From the NCBI GenBank assembly GCA_963764665.1, contig CAVXTL010000021.1, positions 124,001-188,000 of the forward strand: 64,000 nt of DNA, written 5' to 3'. The DNA comes from JACVRW01 sp963764665 (GTDB lineage: Bacteria > Actinomycetota > Thermoleophilia > Solirubrobacterales > Thermoleophilaceae). The notes under the pieces are model-generated. The model was not told where the DNA came from. It searched no databases and was given only the letters and a program-made list of their open reading frames with translations. Made by a program: the position numbers and the translations under genes. This document shows positions 8,887-17,278 of this stretch, in pieces (position 1 is the stretch's first letter; the number at the start of each line of letters is the position of its first letter).

Positions 8887-9731
8887 TCCCCGCTGAGTTC
8901 GAGTACGTGCGTGCGGACAGCGTCGAATCGGCGCTGAGCGCCCTGGCGGGAGGCGACGAGGACGCCAAGCTGCTGGCCGGTGGCCACTCGCTGCTCCCCT
9001 TGATGAAGCTGCGCCTGGCGGCGCCGACGCTGCTGGTGGACATCGGCGGCATCGAGGAGCTGCGCGGCGTGCGGCGCGACAACGGCTCCTGGCGGATCGG
9101 AGCCCTGACCACGCATGCCGCGCTCCAGGACAGCGAGGAGCTGGGGGTCGTCGCCAAGGCGGCGGCGCAGATCGCGGATCAGCAGGTGCGCAACCGCGGC
9201 ACGATCGGCGGCTCGCTGGCGCACGGCGATCCGGCGTCCGACCTGCCGGGCGTGGTGCTCGCGCTGGACGGGTCGGTGACCGCCCGCGGCGCGGGCGGCG
9301 AGCGCGAGATTGCGGCGGCCGACCTGTTCCAGGACTACCTCACCACCACGCTCGATCCCGGCGAGGTGCTCACGAGCGTGAACGTGCCGGCGATGGACGG
9401 CTACGGCTGGGGCTACGAGAAGTTCACCCGTCGCGCCGAGGACTGGGCGATGGTCGGCGTGGTGGCGCTCGTGAAGGCGTCCGGAGGAGTCTGCGAGGAC
9501 GTGCGCATAGGGCTCACGCACATGGCCTCCACGCCGCTGCGCGCCACCGCGGCCGAGGACGCGCTGCGCGGAGGCCCGCTCGACGCCGAGCGGATCGCGG
9601 CGGCCGCCGAGCAGGCCGCCGACGGCACAGAGCCGCCCGGGGACGCCAACGCCACACCCGACTACAAGCGCCACCTCGCCCGCGTGCTGGCCCGGCGCGC
9701 GCTCGAGGCTGCCGCGGGCCGCGCCGCGTGA
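8883..9731 (+). CDS. coxM: Molybdenum hydroxylase FAD-binding medium subunit
   Basis: 282 residues. The FAD-binding PCMH fold shows KLLAGGHSLLPLMKLRLAAP near the N-terminus and QVRNRGTIGGSLAHGDPASD, the two diphosphate/flavin-contacting motifs of this family. The C-terminal CO_deh_flav_C domain includes YEKFTRRAEDWAMVG. It accepts electrons from the small subunit and passes them to the terminal acceptor. The ATG overlaps the large-subunit stop by four bases, so the three subunits are translationally coupled in the order S-L-M (the classical order of Oligotropha is M-S-L). Confidence 0.95.
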   Translation: MIPAEFEYVRADSVESALSALAGGDEDAKLLAGGHSLLPLMKLRLAAPTLLVDIGGIEELRGVRRDNGSWRIGALTTHAALQDSEELGVVAKAAAQIADQQVRNRGTIGGSLAHGDPASDLPGVVLALDGSVTARGAGGEREIAAADLFQDYLTTTLDPGEVLTSVNVPAMDGYGWGYEKFTRRAEDWAMVGVVALVKASGGVCEDVRIGLTHMASTPLRATAAEDALRGGPLDAERIAAAAEQAADGTEPPGDANATPDYKRHLARVLARRALEAAAGRAA

Positions 9732-9744
9732 CCGGCGAGGTTTG

Positions 9745-10566
9745 ATGCTGGACAGCCCGGAGGCCACGGGCAGGGCGCTGGCGGGCGAGCGCTACCTCGC
9801 GGACGAGGGCCTGTCCACCGCGGTCTATCTCGCCCTGGCGCTCGAACAGCCGCTGCTCCTCGAGGGCGAGGCCGGCGTGGGCAAGACGGAGGTGGCCAAG
9901 GCGCTGGCCGCCGCCCTCGGCGCGCCACTCGTGCGGCTTCAGTGCCACGAGGGCATCGACCTTCACCACGCCCTCTACGACTGGGACTATCCGCGCCAGC
10001 TGCTCCACCTGAGGGCGGGCGGCGAGGAGCAGCTCTACTCCGAGCGCTTCCTCCTGCGCCGCCCGCTGCTCGAGGCGCTGCGCCACCCCGAGCCGGTGGT
10101 GCTGCTGATCGACGAGATCGACCGCGCGGACGACGAGTTCGAGGCGTTCCTGCTCGAGCTGCTCTCGGACTTCCAGGTGACCATCCCCGAGCTCGGCACC
10201 GTCACCGCGCTGCACCGGCCCACGGTCGTCCTCACCTCCAATCGCACGCGCGAGCTGCACGACGCGCTCAAGCGCCGCTGCCTCTACCACTGGATCGACT
10301 ACCCGGATCGCGACCGGGAGGCGGAGATCGTCCGCGCGCGGCTGCCCGGGGTGCCGGACGAGATCGCGGCGCGGGTGTGCGACGCGGTGGCGCGCCTGCG
10401 CGGGGAGGACCTGTACAAGCTGCCCGGCGTGGGGGAGACGATCGCGTGGGCACAGGCGCTGCTGGCGCTCGACGGCGCGGAGCTCGAGCGGACCCTTGGA
10501 GTCGCCCTGAAGGTGCGGGAGGACATAGAGGCCGTGCGCGAGCGAAGGGTGCTCGAGGGTGTCTGA
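9745..10566 (+). CDS. MoxR-family AAA+ ATPase (CoxD-like)
   Basis: 273 residues from ATG 9745; a TTG one codon earlier is less likely. Walker A GEAGVGKT is at 41-48, Walker B VVLLIDEIDRAD near 118, with sensor residues in PTVVLTSNRTRELHDALKRR. MoxR ATPases paired with vWA proteins act as chaperones that insert metals or cofactors. In cox operons, CoxD with CoxE matures the Mo/Cu site of the large subunit. The next gene is the vWA partner and overlaps its end by eight bases. A role in maturing the hydroxylase of this operon is inferred from context. Confidence 0.92.
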   Translation: MLDSPEATGRALAGERYLADEGLSTAVYLALALEQPLLLEGEAGVGKTEVAKALAAALGAPLVRLQCHEGIDLHHALYDWDYPRQLLHLRAGGEEQLYSERFLLRRPLLEALRHPEPVVLLIDEIDRADDEFEAFLLELLSDFQVTIPELGTVTALHRPTVVLTSNRTRELHDALKRRCLYHWIDYPDRDREAEIVRARLPGVPDEIAARVCDAVARLRGEDLYKLPGVGETIAWAQALLALDGAELERTLGVALKVREDIEAVRERRVLEGV

Positions 10567-11713
10567 GCGACTCGGGCTGCGCGTGACGGGCCGGCTGGCG
10601 CTGCTCACCGCTGCGATGCGCGCGGCCGGTGCGCGGGTGGGCGTCGAGGAGCTTCTCCGCGCCCACAAGGCGCTTGCCGCCGTGGGCCCGGACGACCGGC
10701 GGGGCGCCTACTTCGCGCTGCGCGCGGTGCTCTGCTCCCGCCGTGAGGACGTGGAGGCGTTCGACGCCGCCTTCGCGGAGTGGATGGCCGACGTCGCGCC
10801 GCCCGTCGATCCGATGGACGAGCCCGAGACGCTGGCCGACGTGGCCTCGCTGGTGCTGCCGCGTGTGGCAGTGCCGGCGGAGGAGCGCCCGCCGGCCCCG
10901 GCCGATGCGCGGCTCGAGCCGGTGCCGGCGGCCTGGTCCGACGTGGAGCTGCTGCGCGAGAAGGACTTCGCCGAGTACACGGAGGCCGAGAGGCGGCTGG
11001 CGCGCCGCCTGATGGTCCGGCTCGCCGGGTCCGGCCCCACTCGCAGCAGCCGGCGCCTGCGTCCCGCACGCCGCGGAGAGCGGCCGGCCGGCGCTCGCCC
11101 CGACCTGAGAAGGACGATGCGCAGCTCGCTGCGGTACGAGGGCGACCCCGTGGAGCGCCACTGGCGGCGCCCGGGCGAGCGGCCCCGGCCACTCGTGCTC
11201 GTGTGCGACGTGTCCGGGTCGATGGAGCCCTACGCCCGGATGCTCCTCCAGTACATGCAGGCCTGCGTGAGCGCGCGGCGTCGCGTCGAGGCCTTCGTGT
11301 TCGGCACCTCGCTCACGCGCGTCACGGCCGAGCTGCGCGGGCGCGACCAGGACGCGGCGCTCGATCGCGCGGCGGCGCGGGTCGGGGACTGGTCGGGCGG
11401 CACCCGCATCGGCGCCTCGCTGGCCACCCTCAACCGCGAGCACGGCAGCCGCGTGGGCCGCGGGGCGATCGTGGTGCTGCTGTCGGATGGCTGGGACCGC
11501 GGCGATCCGGCGCAGCTCGGAAGCGAGCTCGGCCGACTCGGGCGCTGCGCCCATCGGCTCGTCTGGCTCAATCCGCTCAAGGCGCACCCCGACTACGAGC
11601 CGCTCACGCGCGGGATGCAGGCGGCTCTCCCGTACGTGGACCACTTCCTCGCCGGCAACTCGCTGGCATCGCTGGAGGAGCTGGCAGCGCTCATGCAGGA
11701 GAGCATCGATTGA
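10559..11713 (+). CDS. von Willebrand factor A protein (CoxE-like)
   Basis: 384 residues from GTG 10559, inside the end of the ATPase gene. The N-terminal half is helical and Arg/Pro-rich toward position 190. The vWA domain begins near 210 with LVLVCDVSGSMEPYARM, giving an intact MIDAS DxSxS at 217-221, followed by GGTRIGASLATL and VVLLSDGWDRGDP. This is the CoxE/MoxR-partner type. It is expected to work with the upstream ATPase in metal-centre assembly in the cytoplasm. It shows no transmembrane helix or signal peptide. Confidence 0.92.
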   Translation: MSERLGLRVTGRLALLTAAMRAAGARVGVEELLRAHKALAAVGPDDRRGAYFALRAVLCSRREDVEAFDAAFAEWMADVAPPVDPMDEPETLADVASLVLPRVAVPAEERPPAPADARLEPVPAAWSDVELLREKDFAEYTEAERRLARRLMVRLAGSGPTRSSRRLRPARRGERPAGARPDLRRTMRSSLRYEGDPVERHWRRPGERPRPLVLVCDVSGSMEPYARMLLQYMQACVSARRRVEAFVFGTSLTRVTAELRGRDQDAALDRAAARVGDWSGGTRIGASLATLNREHGSRVGRGAIVVLLSDGWDRGDPAQLGSELGRLGRCAHRLVWLNPLKAHPDYEPLTRGMQAALPYVDHFLAGNSLASLEELAALMQESID

Positions 11714-11777
11714 CGCCGGCTCGCGCTTCGGATCGCGGGCCGGCGGGCATGCTGTCGACCATGGGCGAGGTTCGCGC

Positions 11778-12365
11778 GTGATCGGTGGTCTCGTGCTCGC
11801 CGCGGGTGGCGCGACCCGCTTCGGGAGCGCCAAGCAGCTCGCCGACCTCCAGGGCCGCCCGCTCCTCGAGCATTCCCTGCTGACCATGTCGCTCGCCCCG
11901 GTGGACCGGGCGGTGGTGGTGCTCGGGGCCGAGGCCGAGGAGGTGGTGCGCACGGTCGACCTGCACGGGATCAGGCCCGTCGTGTGCGAGCGCTGGCAGG
12001 AGGGTCAGTCGGCCTCGCTCGCCTGCGGCCTCGCCGCGCTGTCCGACTGCGATGCGGTGGTGGTCACGCTGGGCGATTTGCCGCGACTCTCGCCGGAGGC
12101 GATCAAGCGGGTCGTGAGCGCCCGCGGCGCTGCGGCGGCGGTCCGGGCGACCTATGGCGGCACTCCGGGTCATCCGGTGGTCCTGGAGCGCGACCTCCTC
12201 GTCCGGCTGCGCGACGTGACCGGAGATCACGGGGCACGCAACCTGCTCCGCAGCATCGCGAGCCTGGACGTGGCCTGCGACGACCTGGGCGGTGGCGAGG
12301 ACGTGGATACGCCGGAGCAGCTGGACGCACTCCGTCACGCGTCCCTCCCGGCGTCCGGAGCGTAG
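11778..12365 (+). CDS. MobA-like nucleotidyltransferase (Mo-cofactor cytidylyltransferase type)
   Basis: 195 residues from GTG 11778, with GGGCGAGG seven bases upstream. It starts GGLVLAAGGATRFGSAKQL, the NTP-transferase signature, and has VVVTLGDLPRLSP (GDxP) and a GTPGHPVVL loop typical of the MocA/MobA/CoxF-like group. Such proteins attach CMP or GMP to molybdopterin to make the dinucleotide cofactor used by xanthine-oxidase-family enzymes, which fits the operon. It lies 64 bases after the vWA gene and two bases before coxG. Confidence 0.9.
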   Translation: MIGGLVLAAGGATRFGSAKQLADLQGRPLLEHSLLTMSLAPVDRAVVVLGAEAEEVVRTVDLHGIRPVVCERWQEGQSASLACGLAALSDCDAVVVTLGDLPRLSPEAIKRVVSARGAAAAVRATYGGTPGHPVVLERDLLVRLRDVTGDHGARNLLRSIASLDVACDDLGGGEDVDTPEQLDALRHASLPASGA

Positions 12366-12367
12366 GC

Positions 12368-12961
12368 GTGAAGCTCGAGCAGTCGTTCGAGGTGGCCGCT
12401 CCTCTTGAGCGCGTCTGGGAGGCGCTGATCGACGTGCGCCGGGTGGCCCCGTGCCTGCCCGGGGCGGAGATCGACCCGGACTCGGATGACGACGGCACCT
12501 ACCGCGGCAGCTTCACCGTGAAGCTCGGGCCCACCACCGCGTCCTACCGCGGCCAACTGCACATGGAGGAGGTGGACGAGGCGGCGCGGCGCGTGGTCAT
12601 GCGCGCGAGCGGGCAGGACAAGCGCGGCCAGGGCACCGCCAAGGCGAGCATCGTGAGTGTGATGAGCTCGCAGGGAGACACCACGAAGGTCGATGTGGAG
12701 ACGGACTTCACGCTCACCGGGCGCCTCGCCCGCTTCGGGCGCGGCGGGATGATCCAGGATGTCTCGAACCGCCTGCTGCGCGACTTCTCGAGCTGTCTCC
12801 AGAGCTCGATCGAGTCGGACGAGTCGAGTCGCGAAGCGGTGCCCGCCGCTCCTTCGCCGGACCCGCAGACGCCCACTCCCGCGAAGCCGGTGAGCGGCTT
12901 CTCGCTCTTCTTCGGCGTGCTGATGGACCGGCTGCGCCGGCTCTTCGGCGGCGGGCGCTGA
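12368..12961 (+). CDS. coxG: CoxG family SRPBCC protein with C-terminal membrane-anchor helix
   Basis: 197 residues. The first 145 or so form the CoxG (carbon monoxide dehydrogenase subunit G) SRPBCC fold: LEQSFEVAAPLERVWEAL, VAPCLPGAEID, GSFTVKLGPTTASYRGQL and GRLARFGRGGMIQDVSNRLL. A Pro/Ser linker follows, then an amphipathic C-terminal segment (FSLFFGVLMDRLRRLF). CoxG in Oligotropha helps recruit CO dehydrogenase to the membrane. The hydrophobic tail here suggests the same anchoring role, which is inference. It closes the operon. Confidence 0.9.
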   Translation: MKLEQSFEVAAPLERVWEALIDVRRVAPCLPGAEIDPDSDDDGTYRGSFTVKLGPTTASYRGQLHMEEVDEAARRVVMRASGQDKRGQGTAKASIVSVMSSQGDTTKVDVETDFTLTGRLARFGRGGMIQDVSNRLLRDFSSCLQSSIESDESSREAVPAAPSPDPQTPTPAKPVSGFSLFFGVLMDRLRRLFGGGR

Positions 12962-13002
12962 CGCCCGGCACGGGCTCGCCCGCCGGACTAGACTCGACAG
13001 CC

Positions 13003-13479
13003 GTGGAGGCAAGCGATCGCACCGCAACCGCAACCCTTCCGGCGCGCCTCCTCGACGAGGACGAGCTGGCCGCCTGGCGCGGCCTCTTCCGCGCCCACTC
13101 GCGCCTGACACGGGCGCTCGACACCGACCTCGTGAGCGCCCACGGTCTGCCGCTCACCTCGTACGAGGTGCTGCTCTACCTGGCCGACTCGCCGGACGGG
13201 CGCCTGCGCATGTCGGAGCTGGCCGACTCGGTGCTGCTCAGCCGCAGCGGGCTCACGCGCCTGGTGGACCGCCTCGAGCGTCAGCAGCTGCTGCGGCGGG
13301 AGAGCTGCCCCAGCGACCGCCGCGGGTCCTACGCGGCGATCACCCAGCGCGGCCGCGCGCTGTTCGACCGCGCCCGGGCCACGCACCTGGAGGGCGTACG
13401 CCGGCGCTTCCTGAACCACCTCTCCGAGGACGAGCTGCGCTGGCTCGGCGAGGTGTGGCGACGGACCACCGGCGCCTGA
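13003..13479 (+). CDS. MarR-family transcriptional regulator
   Basis: 158 residues from GTG. The winged-helix core includes SYEVLLYLADSPDGRLRMSEL and the recognition region SRSGLTRLVDRLERQQLLRR, followed by the beta-wing SDRRGSYAAITQRGRAL, which is typical of MarR. It sits 41 bases after coxG on the same strand, so it may be co-transcribed with the Mo-hydroxylase operon and sense a substrate or phenolic ligand. No palindromic operator is obvious in the 41-base gap. The target is unknown. Confidence 0.9.
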   Translation: MEASDRTATATLPARLLDEDELAAWRGLFRAHSRLTRALDTDLVSAHGLPLTSYEVLLYLADSPDGRLRMSELADSVLLSRSGLTRLVDRLERQQLLRRESCPSDRRGSYAAITQRGRALFDRARATHLEGVRRRFLNHLSEDELRWLGEVWRRTTGA

Positions 13480-13491
13480 ATCGGCGGGTGC

Positions 13492-14991
13492 TCAGGAGAT
13501 CGGCGCGGCCGCCACCGAGTGGCGCGCCCGCCGGCGGACCTCGCGGATGGCGCGGGCCAGGCGCCGCACGCCCTCGTCGAGCTCCTCCGGCGTCAGCAGC
13601 GGGTAGGAGAGCCGGAACGCGGTCTGCGAGCGGCGCTCCGGAGTGACCGCTCCACCCGGGGTGAACGTGACTCCGTGCCGCGCCGCCTCCGAGTAGAGCG
13701 CGCGCTCATCGAGCGGCCGCGTGAGCGTGACCCATACGTGATGGCCGCCCTTCGGCGACTCCGCCCGGTATTCGCCGGGCAGGTGGCGCTCGAGCGCCTC
13801 CATCAGCGCGTCGCGGCGCGCGCGGTAGAACGGCACGGTCTTCTTCTCGTGGCGGTCGTGGGCGCCTGAGGCGAGCCAGCGCGCCGCCATGTGCTGGGTG
13901 AGCGTGGAGGTCTGGAAGTCGGCCAGCAGCTTCGCCATCGCCATGCGCTCGTTGATCGGGCCGCGCGCCGCCACCCAGCCCACACGCAGGCCCGGGCCGA
14001 CGACCTTCGAGAGCGAGCTCACGTGGATCACGTGCGCGGGGGCAAGCTCGCGCACCGATCGTGGCCGCTCGCCCTCGAGCCGCGTGTCGGCGTAGACCTG
14101 GTCCTCGAGCACGAAGAAGTTGCGCTCCATCGCCAGCTCGGCCAGCCGCCGGGCCCTGTCGGGCGCGAGATCGCACCCGGTCGGGTTGTGGGAGGCGGTC
14201 TGGAGGGCCACCAGCTTGACCTCGTGGCGGGTGAGCAGGCGCTCGAGCGCATCCACGTCCAGGCCGTGCTCGTCCACGGGCACGCCGATGACCCTCGCGC
14301 CGGTGGCTCTCAGCGAGCCGATCATCCCGATGAAGCTCGGCGACTCCACCACCGCCACGTCGCCCTCCTCGAGCGTCGCCTCGGCCACCAGGCGCAGGCC
14401 CTGCTGGGCGCCGGAGGTGACCACGAGCTCCTCGGGATCGGTGGCGAACCCGAAGCGCCGCCCGCGCTCGGCCAGCTGCTCGCGCAGCCCGTAGAGGCCC
14501 TCGGCGGGGAGCCAGGACAGCACGTTCTCGCCCTCGTCCGCGAACACGTCGGCGGCGATGGAGCCCAGCTCCTCCACCGGGTAGGTGCTCGGGTTGGGCC
14601 AGCCCGTGGCCAGCGAGAGCATCCCCGGCTCGTCCACCGAGAACGCGTCGGCAAGCACCTGCTCGGGGTAGGCGATCTCCCGCTCCGGGAGCGCGTACAC
14701 CTGCCAGTCGTCGCCCAGCTCCGTGCTGCCCGCGGGAGCGAGCGAGCGGACGAAGGTGCCGCGCCCGACGCTGGCGGACACGTAGCCGAGCTCGGCGAGC
14801 TTCCGGTACACACGCGCGGCCGTCAGGTGGTTCACGCCCACCTCCTCCGCCAGCCGGCGCGTGGGGGGCAGCTTCTCGCCCGGCGGCAGCTCCCCGGCTT
14901 CGATGGCCGCCACGAAGCGATCCACCAGCTGCTGCGTCAGCGATGTTCCGCTGTCGCGCTTGAGGTCGGACAAGTTCATCTTGTAGGACAT
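13492..14991 (-). CDS. MocR-type GntR/aminotransferase fusion regulator
   Basis: 499 residues. Residues about 10-85 form a GntR winged helix (LTQQLVDRFVAAIEAGELPPG, LPPTRRLAEEVGVNHLTAARVY). Residues about 120-490 are a fold-type I aminotransferase domain with QTASHNPTGCD, VLEDQVYADTR and the PLP-lysine motif HVSSLSKVVGPGLRVGW. This is the MocR/PdxR architecture, in which PLP or an aminated ligand controls DNA binding. It is divergent from a 106-residue protein, and the 76-base gap holds two matching GTACAC sites. It converges on the MarR gene. Confidence 0.93.
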   Translation of the reverse strand: MSYKMNLSDLKRDSGTSLTQQLVDRFVAAIEAGELPPGEKLPPTRRLAEEVGVNHLTAARVYRKLAELGYVSASVGRGTFVRSLAPAGSTELGDDWQVYALPEREIAYPEQVLADAFSVDEPGMLSLATGWPNPSTYPVEELGSIAADVFADEGENVLSWLPAEGLYGLREQLAERGRRFGFATDPEELVVTSGAQQGLRLVAEATLEEGDVAVVESPSFIGMIGSLRATGARVIGVPVDEHGLDVDALERLLTRHEVKLVALQTASHNPTGCDLAPDRARRLAELAMERNFFVLEDQVYADTRLEGERPRSVRELAPAHVIHVSSLSKVVGPGLRVGWVAARGPINERMAMAKLLADFQTSTLTQHMAARWLASGAHDRHEKKTVPFYRARRDALMEALERHLPGEYRAESPKGGHHVWVTLTRPLDERALYSEAARHGVTFTPGGAVTPERRSQTAFRLSYPLLTPEELDEGVRRLARAIREVRRRARHSVAAAPIS

Positions 14992-15011
14992 AGAAAGGCG
15001 CTTTGTGCATC

Positions 15012-15038
15012 GTACACTAAGAGAGCGTTGTAGTACAC
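15012..15038. promoter_or_regulatory. Direct-repeat operator candidate for the MocR regulator
   Basis: GTACAC occurs at 15012-15017 and again at 15033-15038 in the same orientation, exactly 21 bases apart, each preceded by a TGT element (TGTGCATC and TTGTA). MocR regulators are known to bind direct repeats spaced by whole helical turns. The sites lie between the regulator and its divergent neighbour, which suits autoregulation plus control of that neighbour. The assignment is inferred. Confidence 0.5.
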
Positions 15039-15067
15039 CCTAGGTCCTGGCCGGAAGGAGGCCGCAA

Positions 15068-15388
15068 ATGTTTCGCACCACTGCCGCCACACCCAAGCTC
15101 GCGCTCGCCAACGTGACGGTGCGCCACGCGGGTGTCGACGACGAGCGTGCGCTTGCGCGTCTCGCGTCGCTCGACAGCGCTCCCCGGCTTCGCGGCCCCG
15201 CCCTGGTGGCGGAGGCGGGCACGCGCGTGCTGGCCGCCCTGCCGCTCGGCTCGGGCCGGCCGATCGCCGACCCGTTCGAGCCGACCGCCGAGCTGGTGGC
15301 ACTGCTCGAGCTGCGGCGCGATCAGCTCCACGAGCGTGATCGCGAGCGCGCGGGCCGGCTCGCGCGGGTGCGCCGTCGCCTGCACTAG
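15068..15388 (+). CDS. Small uncharacterised protein divergent from MocR regulator
   Basis: 106 residues with an ATG preceded by GGAAGGAGG. No catalytic motif is visible. The middle (VTVRHAGVDDERALARLASLDSA, then GPALVAEAGTRVLAALPL) resembles the first half of a GNAT acetyltransferase fold: a ligand-domain start plus two strands. The acetyl-CoA-binding Q/RxxGxG/A loop is missing. The last 35 residues are a charged helix rich in Arg, Glu and Asp. Its divergent position, sharing the MocR operator, suggests regulation by that protein. Function is unknown. Confidence 0.75.
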   Translation: MFRTTAATPKLALANVTVRHAGVDDERALARLASLDSAPRLRGPALVAEAGTRVLAALPLGSGRPIADPFEPTAELVALLELRRDQLHERDRERAGRLARVRRRLH

Positions 15389-15433
15389 CGCTCACGGGCA
15401 CTCGCGCGCCGGCGATCGCTAGCGTGGTCGAGA

Positions 15434-16435
15434 GTGTCTGACGAGCTCGGCATAGACGCTCAGGGGCTGCGGAAGTCGTACGGCAGCGTCGAGGCCCTGC
15501 GCGGGGTGGACCTCCGCGCCGAGACCGGCACCGTGCTGGGCCTGCTCGGCCCGAACGGCGCCGGCAAGACGACCGCCGTTCGCATCCTGACCACGCTGCT
15601 GCAGCCGGATGCCGGCAGCGCGCGCGTGGCTGGGTTCGACGTCGTACGCGACGCAGCTGCGCTGCGCGCGCACATCGGTCTCGCGGGCCAGTACGCGGCG
15701 GTCGACGAGAACCTGAGCGGCTTCGAGAACCTGGAGATGGTGGGGCGGCTCTACCACCTGGGCCGCCAGCCCGCCCGCGAGCGCGCGGACGAGCTGCTCG
15801 AGCGCTTCGAGCTGAACGAGGCGAAGGATCGGCTCGTGCGCACGTACTCGGGCGGAATGCGCCGCCGCCTCGACCTGGCCGCCTCGCTGGTGGTCCGGCC
15901 GCCCGTCCTGTTCCTCGACGAGCCCACCACCGGCCTCGACCCGCGCAGCCGGGTCTCCCTCCTCGAGACGATCGAGGCGCGTGTGGCGGCGGGCACCACC
16001 GTCCTGCTCACCACCCAGACCCTCGACGAGGCCGACAGGCTGGCCGACCGCGTCGCGGTGATCGACCAGGGAGTCGTGATCGCCGAGGGCACGTCGGACG
16101 AGCTCAAGTCCCGCATCGGCGGCGAGCGGCTCGAGGTGACGTTGGAGGATCCCTCTCAGGCATCCGCCGCGGTGCCTGCCCTGTCGCCCATGTGCGCGGA
16201 GCCGCCCGAGGTGGATGGGCGCATCGTCCGGATGGGGGTGCCGCGGCGCAGCGGCGTCATCGCCGAGGCGGTGCGGAAGCTGGACGACGCGGGCGTGGGG
16301 ATAGCCGACCTCGTCATCCGCCGTCCGACGCTCGACGACGTGTTCATCGCGCTCACCGGGCACGCCGCGGAGGCCGAGGAGGAAGAGGCCGTCGAGCAGG
16401 AGCCGGAGAGCGTGCCCGAGGAGGTGCGGTCGTGA
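15434..16435 (+). CDS. ABC-2 exporter ATP-binding protein (DrrA family)
   Basis: 333 residues from GTG. Walker A LLGPNGAGKTT is at about 38-48, the signature YSGGMRRRLDLAASLV near 138 and Walker B VLFLDEPTTGLDPRSR near 157. A C-terminal extension (about 230-333) ends in a Glu-rich tail, as in the daunorubicin-resistance DrrA group. It overlaps the permease gene by four bases. The pair likely exports a lipophilic compound or drug; the substrate cannot be read from sequence. Confidence 0.94.
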   Translation: MSDELGIDAQGLRKSYGSVEALRGVDLRAETGTVLGLLGPNGAGKTTAVRILTTLLQPDAGSARVAGFDVVRDAAALRAHIGLAGQYAAVDENLSGFENLEMVGRLYHLGRQPARERADELLERFELNEAKDRLVRTYSGGMRRRLDLAASLVVRPPVLFLDEPTTGLDPRSRVSLLETIEARVAAGTTVLLTTQTLDEADRLADRVAVIDQGVVIAEGTSDELKSRIGGERLEVTLEDPSQASAAVPALSPMCAEPPEVDGRIVRMGVPRRSGVIAEAVRKLDDAGVGIADLVIRRPTLDDVFIALTGHAAEAEEEEAVEQEPESVPEEVRS

Positions 16436-17205
16436 GCTCGCTGGCGATGGCCGTGTCCGACACGATGGTGCTGGCGCGCCGCAACCTGCTGCGGATCCCG
16501 CGGGCTCCCGACCTGCTGCTCTCGTTCACGGTGCAGCCGATCATGTTCGTGCTGCTGTTCGTTTACGTCTTCGGCGGCGCGATTAGCACGCCGGGTTACG
16601 ACTACGTGGACTTCCTGATGCCCGGGATCATCGTGCAGACGATGTCCTTCGGAGGCTTCGTGACCGCCCTCGGCCTGGCCGAGGACCTCAAGAAGGGGCT
16701 GATCGACCGCTTCCGGTCCCTTCCGATCGCCCGCTCGGCCGTACTCGCCGGACGCACGCTCGCCGACGTGGCCACGAACGTCATCTCGCTGGTCATCATG
16801 CTCGTGGTGGGCATCCTCGTCGGCTTCTCGTTCGACAACGGGGTGATCGAGATCCTGGGCGGCGTCGGGCTGTTGCTCCTCTTCGGCTACGCCTTCTCCT
16901 GGGTGTTCGCCTACCTCGGCCTGTCCGCATCGTCGGCCGAGTCGGCGCAGGCCCTGGGCTTCATCGCGGTCTTCCCGCTCACCTTCGCTTCGTCGGCCTT
17001 CGTGCCGGTCGATTCGATGCCCAGCTGGCTCCAGCCGATCGCCAACGCCAACCCCATCACCACGGTCGTGGACGCGATCCGGGCGCTCTGGCTGGGGGCT
17101 CCGGCGGGCACCGACGTGTGGATGGCCTGCGTCTGGTCGCTGGGTCTGATCGCCGTGTTCGCGACGCTGTCGGTGTCGCGCTACCGGCGGGCTGTTACGC
17201 GGTAG
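16432..17205 (+). CDS. ABC-2 type exporter permease (DrrB family)
   Basis: 257 residues with about six transmembrane segments, matching the ABC2_membrane/DrrB family: QPIMFVLLFVYVFGGAI, DFLMPGIIVQTMSFGG, GLIDRFRSLPIARSAVLAGR (the cytoplasmic coupling region) and FVPVDSMPSWLQPIANANPITTVVDAIR near the C-terminus. The GTG at 16432 overlaps the ATPase stop, so the half-transporter is made together with its motor. A second, distinct exporter pair lies at 45236-46797. Confidence 0.93.
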   Translation: MSSLAMAVSDTMVLARRNLLRIPRAPDLLLSFTVQPIMFVLLFVYVFGGAISTPGYDYVDFLMPGIIVQTMSFGGFVTALGLAEDLKKGLIDRFRSLPIARSAVLAGRTLADVATNVISLVIMLVVGILVGFSFDNGVIEILGGVGLLLLFGYAFSWVFAYLGLSASSAESAQALGFIAVFPLTFASSAFVPVDSMPSWLQPIANANPITTVVDAIRALWLGAPAGTDVWMACVWSLGLIAVFATLSVSRYRRAVTR

Positions 17206-17235
17206 GCGCTCGTCCCGGCTGGGTGAGGGTCGAAG

Positions 17236-17276
17236 GTGATTGTTCAGTTACTCCTCCTATGGAGGACAAAGTGAAC
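17236..17276. terminator. AT-richer imperfect inverted repeat between convergent genes
   Basis: GTTCA (17242-17246) pairs with TGAAC (17272-17276), and CCTCC (17253-17257) pairs with GGAGG (17261-17265), giving a two-step hairpin in the gap between the exporter permease and the EamA gene. There is no U-tract. It could act as a bidirectional terminator or be an operator. Confidence 0.4.
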
Positions 17277-17278
17277 AC

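Noticed and set aside
9725..9745. TTG at 9742 as the MoxR start
   Set aside because: ATG at 9745 is one codon later with GGCGAGG at suitable spacing, so TTG is not needed.
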